In this document: one piece after another, positions 33,675-42,683 of the stretch
Layout: the number at the start of each line of letters is the position of its first letter
How positions within the stretch are numbered: position 1 is the stretch's first letter
Assembly: GCF_001718315.1 (NCBI RefSeq)
Contig: NZ_CP013363.1
Span: 806,001 to 870,000, forward strand
DNA: 64,000 nt
Reading direction: 5' to 3'
Source: Burkholderia diffusa
Lineage (GTDB): Bacteria; Pseudomonadota; Gammaproteobacteria; Burkholderiales; Burkholderiaceae
Translations under genes and position numbers: made by a program
Notes under the pieces: generated by a model
The model's input: only the letters and a program-made list of their open reading frames with translations
What the model was told of the DNA's origin: nothing
Databases searched by the model: none

Positions 33675-34511
33675 TTACTTGCCCGCCTTGCGTCGCGCGA
33701 TGAACGCGAGATAGGCGACGATCTGGTCGAGCTCCCGGTCGCTCAGCTGATCGGGCGGAAACGCCGGCATCACGCGGCCCGGCCAGTCGCGCACCGATGC
33801 CGGGTTGCGGATATAGCGGCGCAGCGCGGCAGGCTGGAAGTAGTCGACCGGATTCATTGGCGCATTCAGGTCGGGGCCGGCATGACTGCTGCCCGCGCCG
33901 TCAAGGCGATGGCACGCGAGGCATTGCGTGACGAACAGGCGCTGGCCGGCGCGGGCCGGATCGTTCGCCGGTAGCGCCGGATCGACGGCGAGCGACGGCC
34001 AGCGCGCGAGCGGTGACGATTCGATCGTGATGCGCACGATCTGATACGGCCACTGCTCGCCGCGCACCGACGATGCGTCCGGCCCGAGCCACACCAGATA
34101 GAACGGCCCGGCGCCAACCTGCTTGCCCGGCAGCTTCGGCCACGGGTGCGCGGGGTCCTCGATCGCGAGCCATGCGACGGCGCCGGCCGGCGCACGGCGG
34201 CGCGCCAGATCCAGCGGCAGTTGCGCGGCGAAACCGTCGGCCGCGCGCGTTTCGAGCACGCCGTCCGCCGGCAAGGGCGTGTCGCCGAGCAGGGCGGCGA
34301 ACGGCACTGCGCGGAACTTCATCGGCCGGCCGTACGCGATGTCGCGCGGCACGTGGATGTCCGTCGCGTCGGCGCGCGCGAGCAGCGCCTGGCGCGTCAG
34401 CACGCGAGGCGTGCCGTCGGTCTCGAGTTCGAGCGAGCCCTGCGCGGACGCGTGCGTCGCGATCAGGCACACCGTCACCAGCAACAGCGAAAACCACCGG
34501 CGCTTCAGCAT
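33675..34511 (-). CDS. Periplasmic c-type cytochrome with an N-terminal extra domain
   Basis: The 278-residue protein starts with a signal peptide (about 1-24, ending ASAQG). The C-terminal 100 residues are a single-haem cytochrome c: CLACH binds the haem, and the Met in the GRVMPAFPPDQLSD segment is the likely sixth ligand. The N-terminal 150 residues (RVLTRQALLARADATDIHVPRD, MKFRAVPFAALL) resemble a truncated oxidoreductase molybdopterin-type domain but no cofactor residue is evident. It probably passes electrons in the periplasm; the partner is unknown. GGAG lies five bases before the ATG at 34511. Confidence 0.85.
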   Translation of the reverse strand: MLKRRWFSLLLVTVCLIATHASAQGSLELETDGTPRVLTRQALLARADATDIHVPRDIAYGRPMKFRAVPFAALLGDTPLPADGVLETRAADGFAAQLPLDLARRRAPAGAVAWLAIEDPAHPWPKLPGKQVGAGPFYLVWLGPDASSVRGEQWPYQIVRITIESSPLARWPSLAVDPALPANDPARAGQRLFVTQCLACHRLDGAGSSHAGPDLNAPMNPVDYFQPAALRRYIRNPASVRDWPGRVMPAFPPDQLSDRELDQIVAYLAFIARRKAGK

Positions 34512-34753
34512 TCGTTCTCCGTGGGGCGTTCCGGCGGCGGCTGGGAGGCGAGCGCGCGGCCGATGGATGGAATCGGGCGACAGTCTATCCGGTACGGGCG
34601 ACGCTGGCGACTTCGGCGCGGGAGATGCGCCCGGCGCACGCGCGATATAGTATCGAGCTCTGACGCATGCCCGGTGCGGCCCCGCGGCACCCGTTGCCGC
34701 ACCGCGAACACAACGATACCGTCGACGATGCTCGACGCGACCGGACGACGCGC

Positions 34754-35596
34754 ATGAACATCTCCGCAGAGCGGGCGCTCGCTCATATCCGACGGTCCTG
34801 GCCGTCGGCGCAGCAAGGCCCCGCATTGCCCATCACGCTCAATTTCCATCCCGACACGCTGGTCGACGGCGTCGGCACGCTCGAACGGATCGTCCGCGAC
34901 CGCGTCTATCGATCGCAGTTCGAAACGGCGACGAGCAATGGCGGCCTGACCGCATTTCCTGGCGGCGATCGCTGGCTTTGGGAAAGCCGGATGTTCGGGG
35001 GCGCATACGATGACGCCGATCCCGCGTTGCGGCCGAAGTACGGCGCGCTGAACCATCGCCTCGACCCGGTCGGCGGGTCGTGCCGCTTCGGTTCATGTCA
35101 TTTGCGGCTTCGACGCGATGTGCATCGGCGAACGACCTTCTGCTATCCGGACAGTCATTACCGGCCTCTGGATTTCGCGATCGACGACTGTGCGGCGCTG
35201 ATCGCGCTCGCGACCGAAAACCGCGACGGCCTCGATCCGCTGCTCGACAACTACATCGAGGCGCACGTTCACGGCGTGGTGAGCATCGACCACGATGTCG
35301 ACGCGATCGTTCTCGACCCGAGCTATCGCCATACGTCCGTCGAGACGGCTGCAGTGCGCTCGGGCTGCCGGATCGAGTGGCATGGCGGGTTCCGGCTGTC
35401 GCTGGGTCGGCTGGCCGAATGCGAGCAATTTCGCGGACCGCCGGCGGCCGACGCGATTGCGCGCATCGCCGTCGACGGCGTCGTGACGCCGGCCGTGATC
35501 GGCCGTGCGCGTGACGGCCTGCTCGACTATCAGACGGCCAAATGGGTGTGGCATTGCGTGGCGCGGTTCGGACAGGGAAGCGGGGCCGCGGACTGA
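34754..35596 (+). CDS. DUF3626 family protein
   Basis: The 280-residue soluble protein matches DUF3626, a family of unknown function found in many bacteria. Conserved stretches are FHPDTLVDGVGTLERI near the N-terminus, YGALNHRLDPVGGSCRFGSCHLRLR in the middle and the acidic-His segment YIEAHVHGVVSIDHDVDAIVLDPSYRHT. The His and Asp residues suggest a metal-binding or transferase-like site, but no activity is known; some members resemble toxin domains. It has no operon partner: cytochrome c lies behind it on the other strand and the pga operon converges on it. Confidence 0.8.
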   Translation: MNISAERALAHIRRSWPSAQQGPALPITLNFHPDTLVDGVGTLERIVRDRVYRSQFETATSNGGLTAFPGGDRWLWESRMFGGAYDDADPALRPKYGALNHRLDPVGGSCRFGSCHLRLRRDVHRRTTFCYPDSHYRPLDFAIDDCAALIALATENRDGLDPLLDNYIEAHVHGVVSIDHDVDAIVLDPSYRHTSVETAAVRSGCRIEWHGGFRLSLGRLAECEQFRGPPAADAIARIAVDGVVTPAVIGRARDGLLDYQTAKWVWHCVARFGQGSGAAD

Positions 35597-35641
35597 ATGC
35601 GCTCGCCCGGCGGGTATTGCGTTACGTCGCACGCCATGCCG

Positions 35642-36910
35642 TCAACGACTCGAACACTGCGCGTCGGCCTTCGACAAAGGCGTTTCCCGTGCGGTGTCGA
35701 AATCGGCTTCGCGCGTCCCGGACGGTGTCAGCGATACGAAATGCATCGTTCCGCCGCGTGCCGCGAACCCGGCGACGCCGGTCGAGCCCCATGGAATCGG
35801 CGAGCGCTGCACGCCGCTCACCGACATGCCCGTCGAGGTCAGCGCCAACGTCAGAAGCCGCCCGTCGCGCGTCGGCACATACGCATGCGCGCCGTCGACG
35901 CCGATCCCGGACTCCCGCACCGACGCCGGCAGGCAGTCGAGCGTCGCGAGGCGGCGGCCGTCCGGATCGATCAGCATCGCGACGCCGCGATTGTCCGACG
36001 TCGTCGTGACGACGACGAAGCGGTCGACCGCCGGCACGTAGGCGGTCGAATACACGTAGTACTGGATCGCGTCGCTCAGCGGCCCGAGCTTGTCGAGCTT
36101 CGCCGTGACCGGATCGAACATCGCGTATTCGAGCGTCGCATCGGTGCTGTGCTCGATGTACTTCTGCCAGACCAACAGCGCGCGACGCGGCGAGCCGGCG
36201 ACCATGGGCCACCATTCGCGGCGGCGCGGCGCGACCGGCACGTGATTGAGCACGTGTCCTTCGGCATCGTAGGTCTTCAAGTAAACGCCGTTGCCGGTAC
36301 CGAGGTTGTCGACGCCGCCGCCATCGATCCAGTCTGTGGAATAAAACACGACGAAGCGTTCGCCCACCGCGGCAACGTGCCCGGAGTGGCCGCCTGATTC
36401 GACGTCGTTCGGGTAGGGTTTGATCGGCTTCAGATCGCGCCGATAGATGCCGTATCGCTGGCTGACCACGTTCGGCGTGTTCCAGCCGTCCTCGAACGTG
36501 ACGAAGATGTCACCGTGCGGGTTCTGCGCGATCGACACGGGCTCCTGCGCTTCCGGGCGGCTGATGAACGTGTGGACGCGCAGCAGGCGCGGCTTGCCCG
36601 GCAGCCATTCGCCGACGTACACGTCGTGCGGCCAGTTGCCGTTGCGCAGCGCGCCGCGCGGCTCGATACCCGAGCTGCTGAAGAACACCCAGCGCCGGCC
36701 GTCGCCGGCGTCGGCCACGCCGATTCCGTGCATGAAGCGCCGCAGGTCCCCGTTGTCCTGCGGCGATGCGGGCGCCTGCACGGTGACGGTGTGCACGACC
36801 GGTGTGCCGGCACACGCGCGTGGCGGTGCCGCCAGGGCGCAACACGCGCCGCAGAGCACGGCCGCGGCACGCCAGGCGGCGAGCCGCGTCGCGACAGGTC
36901 GTTGCATCAT
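35642..36910 (-). CDS. Secreted beta-propeller-like protein of unknown function, last gene of the pga operon
   Basis: The 422-residue protein has a signal peptide (about 1-35, cleavage after RACAG or a little later) and no membrane segment. The body contains repeated beta-strand-type blocks with Trp/Phe-Val-Phe patterns ([41 protein letters not shown]), suggesting a beta-propeller. It overlaps the glmS stop by four bases, so it is transcribed with the polysaccharide genes. A periplasmic or surface role tied to PNAG, such as binding or hydrolysis, is possible but not shown. I do not recognise a named family. Confidence 0.75.
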   Translation of the reverse strand: MMQRPVATRLAAWRAAAVLCGACCALAAPPRACAGTPVVHTVTVQAPASPQDNGDLRRFMHGIGVADAGDGRRWVFFSSSGIEPRGALRNGNWPHDVYVGEWLPGKPRLLRVHTFISRPEAQEPVSIAQNPHGDIFVTFEDGWNTPNVVSQRYGIYRRDLKPIKPYPNDVESGGHSGHVAAVGERFVVFYSTDWIDGGGVDNLGTGNGVYLKTYDAEGHVLNHVPVAPRRREWWPMVAGSPRRALLVWQKYIEHSTDATLEYAMFDPVTAKLDKLGPLSDAIQYYVYSTAYVPAVDRFVVVTTTSDNRGVAMLIDPDGRRLATLDCLPASVRESGIGVDGAHAYVPTRDGRLLTLALTSTGMSVSGVQRSPIPWGSTGVAGFAARGGTMHFVSLTPSGTREADFDTARETPLSKADAQCSSR

Positions 36911-38730
36911 TCGACCGTGACCGATTTCGCGAGGTTGCGCGGTTTGTCGACGTCGGCGCCGCGCGCGCAGCCGACGTGATACGCGAGCAGCTGCAACGGG
37001 ATCACGTTGACGATCGGCGACAGCGCGTCCCCTGATTCGCGCACGCGGATCAAGTGTGTGTCGCGGTCGGCGTCGATCTCGAGATGATGACCCGCGAGCA
37101 CGTACAGCCGTCCGCCGCGTGCGCGCACCTCGGCCATGTTGGACTTCAGCTTCTGGAACAGGCGGTCATCCGGCGCGATCGTGACGACAGGCATCGCGCT
37201 CGTGACGAGTGCGAGCGGGCCATGCTTCAGTTCGCCTGCCGGGTAGCCTTCCGCATGGATGTACGAGACTTCCTTGAGCTTCAGCGCACCTTCCAGCGCG
37301 ATCGGATAGTGGATGCCGCGCCCGAGGAAAAGTGCGTTCTCGGTGCGCGCGAACTTCGTGGCCCAGCCCATGATCTGCGTTTCCAGCGCGAGTGCGTGAC
37401 CGATGCGCTCCGGCAGTTCGTGCAGTTTCTTCAGGTGCGTCGCGACATGCGCCGCGTCGAGCCTGCCGCGTTGCTGCGCGAGCGTCAGTGTCAGCAGGAA
37501 CAGCGCGACGAGCTGTGTCGTGAACGCCTTGGTCGACGCGACGCCGAGCTCGATGCCGGCACGCGTCAGGAAGCTGAGCGGCGCGCTGCGCGCAATCGTG
37601 CTGGTCGCCACGTTGCAGATCGCCATCGACAGATCCTGACCCATCGCGCGCGCACGCTCGATCGCGCCAATCGTGTCGGCCGTTTCGCCGGACTGCGAAA
37701 TACCGACCACCAGCGTGCGCGGATCGGGCACGGTATCGCGGTAGCGGTATTCGCTCGCGATCTCGACCTGCGCCGGAATGCCCGCGATGCTCTCGAGCCA
37801 GTATTTCGCCGTCAGGCCCGCGTAGTAGCTGGTGCCGCAGCCGAGCAGCAGCACGCTCCGGGTCTTCGACAGCAGCGCACGCGTGCTGTCGGTGCCACCG
37901 AACAGCGCGGGCGAGATCGCGTCGATGCCGTCGATCGTGGCGGCGATCGCCTTCGGCTGTTCGAAGATTTCCTTTTGCATGAAGTGCTGATACGGGCCGA
38001 GCGCAGCGTCGTCGTCGCGCGCCTTGACCAGGCACAGCGGACGCTGTGCCTCGCTTCCGATCGCGTCGACCACGTCGATCCGTTCCGGCGTGATCAGCGC
38101 GACGTCGCCGTCTTCCAGGTAGACGAAGCGGTCGGTCAGGTCGCTGAGCGCCGCGCAGTCGGACGCGAGGTAGTTCTGGTCCGCGCCGATGCCGATCACG
38201 AGCGGCGAGCCCGCGCGCGCGGCGACGAGCCGCTGCGGTTCGCACGCGCTCAGCACGGCGATCGCGTATGCGCCGTGCAGCCGCTTGACCGCGCGGGTGA
38301 CGGCATCGAACAGGTCGTCGCGATACATGCTGTGGATCAGGTGCGCGATCACCTCGGTGTCGGTCTCGCCACGGAACGTGTAGCCGCGCGCCCGCAGTTC
38401 GGTGCGCAACGCATCGTGGTTTTCGATGATCCCGTTGTGCACGACCGCGATCGTGTCGCCCGACATGATCGGGTGCGCGTTCATTTCCGACGGCGCGCCG
38501 TGCGTGGCCCAGCGCGTGTGCGCGATGCATGTCTGCCCTTCGAGGCCGAGCGTCAGCACGCGGTCCTGCAGGTCCGCCACGCGCCGCAGCGTGCGTTCGC
38601 TGCGCAGGTGGCCGTCACGCAGCACGGCGATGCCGCACGAGTCGTAACCGCGATATTCGAGCCGGCTCAGTGCATTGACCAGTTGCGGCACCTGATTCCT
38701 CAGGCCGCTTGCTCCGACGATTCCGCACAT
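36907..38730 (-). CDS. glmS: Glutamine-fructose-6-phosphate aminotransferase (isomerising), pga-linked copy
   Basis: The 607-residue enzyme makes glucosamine-6-phosphate from fructose-6-phosphate and glutamine, the first step to UDP-GlcNAc. C2 of the N-terminal glutaminase domain (MCGIVGASG) is the nucleophile; two SIS isomerase domains follow ([33 protein letters not shown]) and the C-terminus is the canonical [13 protein letters not shown]. Length is standard. It lies between pgaD and the secreted protein gene in the pga operon, so it is probably a second, dedicated glmS that raises precursor supply when PNAG is made. GGTGAAATC precedes the ATG. Confidence 0.95.
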   Translation of the reverse strand: MCGIVGASGLRNQVPQLVNALSRLEYRGYDSCGIAVLRDGHLRSERTLRRVADLQDRVLTLGLEGQTCIAHTRWATHGAPSEMNAHPIMSGDTIAVVHNGIIENHDALRTELRARGYTFRGETDTEVIAHLIHSMYRDDLFDAVTRAVKRLHGAYAIAVLSACEPQRLVAARAGSPLVIGIGADQNYLASDCAALSDLTDRFVYLEDGDVALITPERIDVVDAIGSEAQRPLCLVKARDDDAALGPYQHFMQKEIFEQPKAIAATIDGIDAISPALFGGTDSTRALLSKTRSVLLLGCGTSYYAGLTAKYWLESIAGIPAQVEIASEYRYRDTVPDPRTLVVGISQSGETADTIGAIERARAMGQDLSMAICNVATSTIARSAPLSFLTRAGIELGVASTKAFTTQLVALFLLTLTLAQQRGRLDAAHVATHLKKLHELPERIGHALALETQIMGWATKFARTENALFLGRGIHYPIALEGALKLKEVSYIHAEGYPAGELKHGPLALVTSAMPVVTIAPDDRLFQKLKSNMAEVRARGGRLYVLAGHHLEIDADRDTHLIRVRESGDALSPIVNVIPLQLLAYHVGCARGADVDKPRNLAKSVTVE

Positions 38731-38840
38731 GATTTCACCTCGTCTACAGGAAATTGCCGGCCGGCGCACGACGCGCGGCGGCGCGAATTCGAGAGCGGTG
38801 TCGCGCCGCGCGGCATGCGTCGCGGCACGTCTCCCATGTC

Positions 38841-39329
38841 TTACTCGCGGGGCTGCGGTCCCGCATGCGCGATCCACTCGATGCCCGAGATCGAGCCGTT
38901 CGCATCGTGCGACGCGACGAGAATGCGTGTCGTGCGCCGCGCGCCGCGCGGGCGGCCGCCCGCGAGCGCGGTCGGCGGCACCGAGCGCATCTTCGCGCTG
39001 GCCGAGCGCCGCAGCATCTTCGACACGCGCAACCGGTACGCGAGCGGATGCACGACGCGTCCCGCGATCAGCCACGTAACGATCGTGCCGGCGATCAGCG
39101 CGATGCTCGTCACGTAGAACACGATCTGCTCGATCGGCATCTCGGCCTCGTTGAACGGCAGCAGGTAGCGGTACGTGTAGATGCAGATCGATGCCCAGAC
39201 ACCCCCGACCAGCGCGGGCCGCACGAGGCGGAACCACGCGACCAGCACGGGGCCGACGATGCCGCCGCGTTCCGCGATCAGTTCGCGCGGGGCGCGCAGG
39301 GAAAGGTCAATAATCGGCGCGTTCTTCAT
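38841..39329 (-). CDS. pgaD: PNAG biosynthesis protein PgaD
   Basis: The 162-residue inner-membrane protein has two hydrophobic segments (about 25-55 and 70-95) and a basic, Arg-rich cytoplasmic tail. PgaD is the partner of the synthase PgaC and, in E. coli, the two together sense c-di-GMP. Its start lies 23 bases inside pgaC. Identity rests on position after pgaC, topology and size; the sequence is more divergent than that of PgaC. The C-terminal tail of about 50 residues is longer than in E. coli PgaD (137 aa). Confidence 0.85.
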   Translation of the reverse strand: MKNAPIIDLSLRAPRELIAERGGIVGPVLVAWFRLVRPALVGGVWASICIYTYRYLLPFNEAEMPIEQIVFYVTSIALIAGTIVTWLIAGRVVHPLAYRLRVSKMLRRSASAKMRSVPPTALAGGRPRGARRTTRILVASHDANGSISGIEWIAHAGPQPRE

Positions 39330-40578
39330 GTTGAATGCCTCGGTCGGGACTGACCCAAACGGCGCGCTTGCCGCGGCCCCGCAATACGACGGCGGGCAGG
39401 GCGACGACGGTGGTGATCATGCTGATCAGCCAGAACGCGACGGGGTACCAGACGGTGTCAAGGAAATACATCAGGAGTTTCTCGTCGTAACGACGATCGA
39501 TCATGCTGCCGATGATCAGCTGCAGGATGCAGGTCGCGACCAGCAGCATCCCGTGCCAGTGCGGCACCACGGACACATGCCAGTTCGGCGGAAGCGGATA
39601 GACGACGTCGATTACCGCGAGCAGCAGGATGAACGACATCGAATAGGCCCATGCGATGCCGATCAGGTACTCGACGAACAGCGGCCACATCATCATCTGC
39701 GTCGGTCGCGCGAGCGTGCCTGCGTACTTGAGCAGCACCTGGATGCCGCCCTTTGCCCAGCGCAGCCGCTGCCGGTACAGCCCTTTCAGCGTCTCGGGCA
39801 TCAGGATCCAGCTGAGCGCGTGCGGCTCGTACACGACGCGCCAGTCGCGGCACTGCAGCTTCCAGCTGATGTCGATGTCCTCGGTCAGCATGTCCGAGCT
39901 CCAGTAGCCGACATCGGCGAGCGCGGTCTTGCGGAACATCGTGATCACGCCCGACACCGTGAAGATGCGGCCGTACACCTGCTGCGTGCGCTTGATCAAC
40001 CCGACGATCGACGAGAATTCGCCGACCTGCATGCGTCCAAGCAGCGACGTGCGCGTGCGGATGCGCGGGTTCCCGGTGACCGCGCCGACGCCCGGATCCG
40101 TCAGGAAATGCTCGAGCATCCAGCCGATCGCGTCGTGCGCGAGCAGCGCGTCGCCGTCGATGCAGAGCAAGTATTCCGCGTTCGATACTGCCGCCGCGGT
40201 GGTGAGCCCGACCGCCTTGCCTTCGTTGCGCGCGTGATGGATCACCAGCAGCCGCGGGATCTCGACGGCCAGCTCGTTCAGGATCTCCCCGGTGCTGTCC
40301 TTGCTGCCGTCGTTGACCGCGATGATGTCGTAGTTCGGGTAGTCCATCGCGTTCAGGTGGCGGATCACGCTGCGTGCGTTCGCCGCCTCGTTGAAGCACG
40401 GCACGACGATCGAGATCTTCGGAATTCCGCTCGCCGCGATCGTGCGCGTCGACAGCCGGCGGCCTTCCTCGAGCAGGAAGTAATGGACGACTCCGCCGAT
40501 CATCCACAGATACGACATGAAAAACGGATAGTAGAAGACGAAATCCTGCAGGCGCTGGATGATGCTGTGGGTGGTCAT
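39307..40578 (-). CDS. pgaC: Poly-beta-1,6-N-acetyl-D-glucosamine synthase PgaC
   Basis: The 423-residue processive GT2 glycosyltransferase polymerises GlcNAc from UDP-GlcNAc at the inner membrane. It has an N-terminal membrane segment, the GT2 domain with VPCFNEAANARSVI, DGDALLAHDAI, the TEDID acid pair and the product-binding QRLRWAKGG motif, then about four C-terminal membrane segments. Length matches E. coli PgaC (441). The start overlaps the pgaB stop by four bases and the end overlaps pgaD by 23. Confidence 0.96.
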   Translation of the reverse strand: MTTHSIIQRLQDFVFYYPFFMSYLWMIGGVVHYFLLEEGRRLSTRTIAASGIPKISIVVPCFNEAANARSVIRHLNAMDYPNYDIIAVNDGSKDSTGEILNELAVEIPRLLVIHHARNEGKAVGLTTAAAVSNAEYLLCIDGDALLAHDAIGWMLEHFLTDPGVGAVTGNPRIRTRTSLLGRMQVGEFSSIVGLIKRTQQVYGRIFTVSGVITMFRKTALADVGYWSSDMLTEDIDISWKLQCRDWRVVYEPHALSWILMPETLKGLYRQRLRWAKGGIQVLLKYAGTLARPTQMMMWPLFVEYLIGIAWAYSMSFILLLAVIDVVYPLPPNWHVSVVPHWHGMLLVATCILQLIIGSMIDRRYDEKLLMYFLDTVWYPVAFWLISMITTVVALPAVVLRGRGKRAVWVSPDRGIQHEERADY

Positions 40579-42668
40579 GGCGTCTTGGTCCCCTGAGCAG
40601 GCTGCATCTGCATCAGCGCGTTGATCGAGGTCGGGTCGAGGCGCGACTTCAGCGACATGACGTCGCGCATCGCGTCGAGCTCCGGTTGGCCGTTCAGGAA
40701 GTTGTCCGGGTAATAGCCGAAATTCACCGCGCCCTCGCTGCGCAGCCGCCGCATCTGAGAGAGCAGCGTGCGGGCCGGCACGTCCTTGTGCGCGTGCCAG
40801 TCGTACGATTGCAGTTCGAACACGGTGCGCTGCAGCCCGCGCTGCTTCGCACGCACCGCCTTCACGAGCTGATCCAGCCAGCCCTCGGGGTCCTTCGCCT
40901 GCTCCATGTACGGCATCGCCATCAGCGCGACGTAGTCGTAGGTGGCAAGGAAATCGTCGTAGTTCTGCGCGTACCACGCTTCCGATTCGGGCTTGAGCAC
41001 CGGCATCGCGAAGATGTTGCGCGCGGTCAGCACGTCGCCAATGTTCTGGTGGGCCAGCACGATCTGCTGGAGCTGCCGCGTCATGTCGATCAGGTAGCGC
41101 GACTTCTGGCGCGTCCAGCGCTTCATCAGGTCGGGGTTCTCGCGAATCTTGCCGACGTCGGCCGGCAGCCCCCACTGCGAATAGGTGCGCAGCGCATGCC
41201 GGCCCGCATCCTCGTAGTCGTCGAGCACGGCGTCGTCGCTGAACAGGATGCCGCTGAACGACGCGTGCTTGCTGAGATCCTCGTAGATCTGCTGGATCAT
41301 CAGCCGCGCCTCCGGGTCGAACGGGCTCAGCCGGAACACACGCGTGCCGTTCTCGCGGGCCGGCGCGCCGCCATATGCGCTGACGGCCTCGAGCCCTTGA
41401 TGCTTGTCCGGCGGCGGCCGGAATGCGAGCACCGGCATCCACGCGTACACCTGCACGTTGGAGCGCGTGTTGAGCTGCCATGCGGCGCGCGAGAACAGGT
41501 CGGCGCGCATCGGCAGGTGCCGGTTCGGGAAATACACCGCTTCGGCCACGCCGGTGCCTTTCGGGTCGGCATAGGCCTGCAGGTACACGGATTTCGGCTG
41601 CATCCGGTAGATGCGTTCGATCAGCTTGCCGAGATTCGCTTCCTGCCGCGCGGGATCCGGATCGTAGACCTGGTCGAGGTCGACCTGCACGGTGCGCTCG
41701 GGCACGTCGACGTCGCCGCGGTTGGACGCCGGCTCGCGCATCGAGCGCTCGAACCCGCCGATGTCGACGTCGTACATCATCAGGATTCGTCTCAGCCGAT
41801 CCAGCGGCACGTCCGGCGTATTCGGGCCGGCATCGAGGCTGAACTGGATGTCCATGCCGAGCGACGTCGAGATCTGGCGCACGGGCTGGTTTTCCGCGCC
41901 GTACGGCCACACCATCGAGCGTGCGACGAGGCCGGTGTGTTCGCGAATCTGCCGCACGCATGTCTGCAGATCGTCGTGCACGCGGGCGTGGAATTCGGCG
42001 TCGGTTTCATAGCGTTTCTGGTCTTGCAGGTAGAGATGGGACGTAGTCGCCGGCAGCTCGTTGCCCTGCGGATTCGCGATGGCGCCGTGATGGAGATTGT
42101 GCGTGTGGCAGCCGAGCTCGACGAATTCCGACTGGCCGAGCTTCTTCACCTCATCCCACGACAGGAAGTAGTCGCGCGGCACCTGCACCTTGTCGCTGAT
42201 GCGGATCGGCGTATCCGCCGGTGCATCGATCCACGCGGTGACGATGCCCATCACGGCCGGATACTTGAAGCGCTCGAGCAGTGGCAGCACCTTCGTGTAG
42301 TGGCTGCGAAAGCCGTCGTCGAACGTGAGCAGCACCGCGCGGGGCGGCAGCGGCCTGCCGCCGTGCCGCGACTCCTCGATCTGCTTGACCGTGATGGTGT
42401 GGTAGTTGTTGGTCTGCAGCCACGAGAAGATCGCGGTGAGCGTGCCGGTATCGACCGCGAACGGATCGACCAGCGCCGTCGGCGACGAAAACGACGCCAT
42501 CAGGTTGTCGCGCACGTCGTGCATGCAGATCACGCGGAACGTCTTGCCGTCGGCCGGATCGGACGGCGGCAGCAGGTCGATCATCCGGGCGTTCGACACG
42601 CCCGGGAACAGCGAACAGGCGGCGAACGTGCCGAGACATCCGCACATGAAGGTCCGTCTGGTTTGCAT
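40575..42668 (-). CDS. pgaB: Poly-beta-1,6-N-acetylglucosamine N-deacetylase PgaB
   Basis: The 697-residue envelope protein has a signal sequence with a possible lipobox (GTFAAC, about residue 18), then a CE4 polysaccharide deacetylase domain with the catalytic Asp pair region LLTFDDGFRSHY and the metal-ligand stretch ELGCHTHNLHH. The C-terminal half is the glycoside-hydrolase-like GH153 domain (SGILFSDDAVLDDYED carries acidic residues). It partly deacetylates PNAG in the periplasm so that it can be exported through PgaA. AAGGAGATCGCTTA precedes the ATG. Length is close to E. coli PgaB (672). Confidence 0.95.
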   Translation of the reverse strand: MQTRRTFMCGCLGTFAACSLFPGVSNARMIDLLPPSDPADGKTFRVICMHDVRDNLMASFSSPTALVDPFAVDTGTLTAIFSWLQTNNYHTITVKQIEESRHGGRPLPPRAVLLTFDDGFRSHYTKVLPLLERFKYPAVMGIVTAWIDAPADTPIRISDKVQVPRDYFLSWDEVKKLGQSEFVELGCHTHNLHHGAIANPQGNELPATTSHLYLQDQKRYETDAEFHARVHDDLQTCVRQIREHTGLVARSMVWPYGAENQPVRQISTSLGMDIQFSLDAGPNTPDVPLDRLRRILMMYDVDIGGFERSMREPASNRGDVDVPERTVQVDLDQVYDPDPARQEANLGKLIERIYRMQPKSVYLQAYADPKGTGVAEAVYFPNRHLPMRADLFSRAAWQLNTRSNVQVYAWMPVLAFRPPPDKHQGLEAVSAYGGAPARENGTRVFRLSPFDPEARLMIQQIYEDLSKHASFSGILFSDDAVLDDYEDAGRHALRTYSQWGLPADVGKIRENPDLMKRWTRQKSRYLIDMTRQLQQIVLAHQNIGDVLTARNIFAMPVLKPESEAWYAQNYDDFLATYDYVALMAMPYMEQAKDPEGWLDQLVKAVRAKQRGLQRTVFELQSYDWHAHKDVPARTLLSQMRRLRSEGAVNFGYYPDNFLNGQPELDAMRDVMSLKSRLDPTSINALMQMQPAQGTKTP

Positions 42669-42683
42669 TAAGCGATCTCCTTG

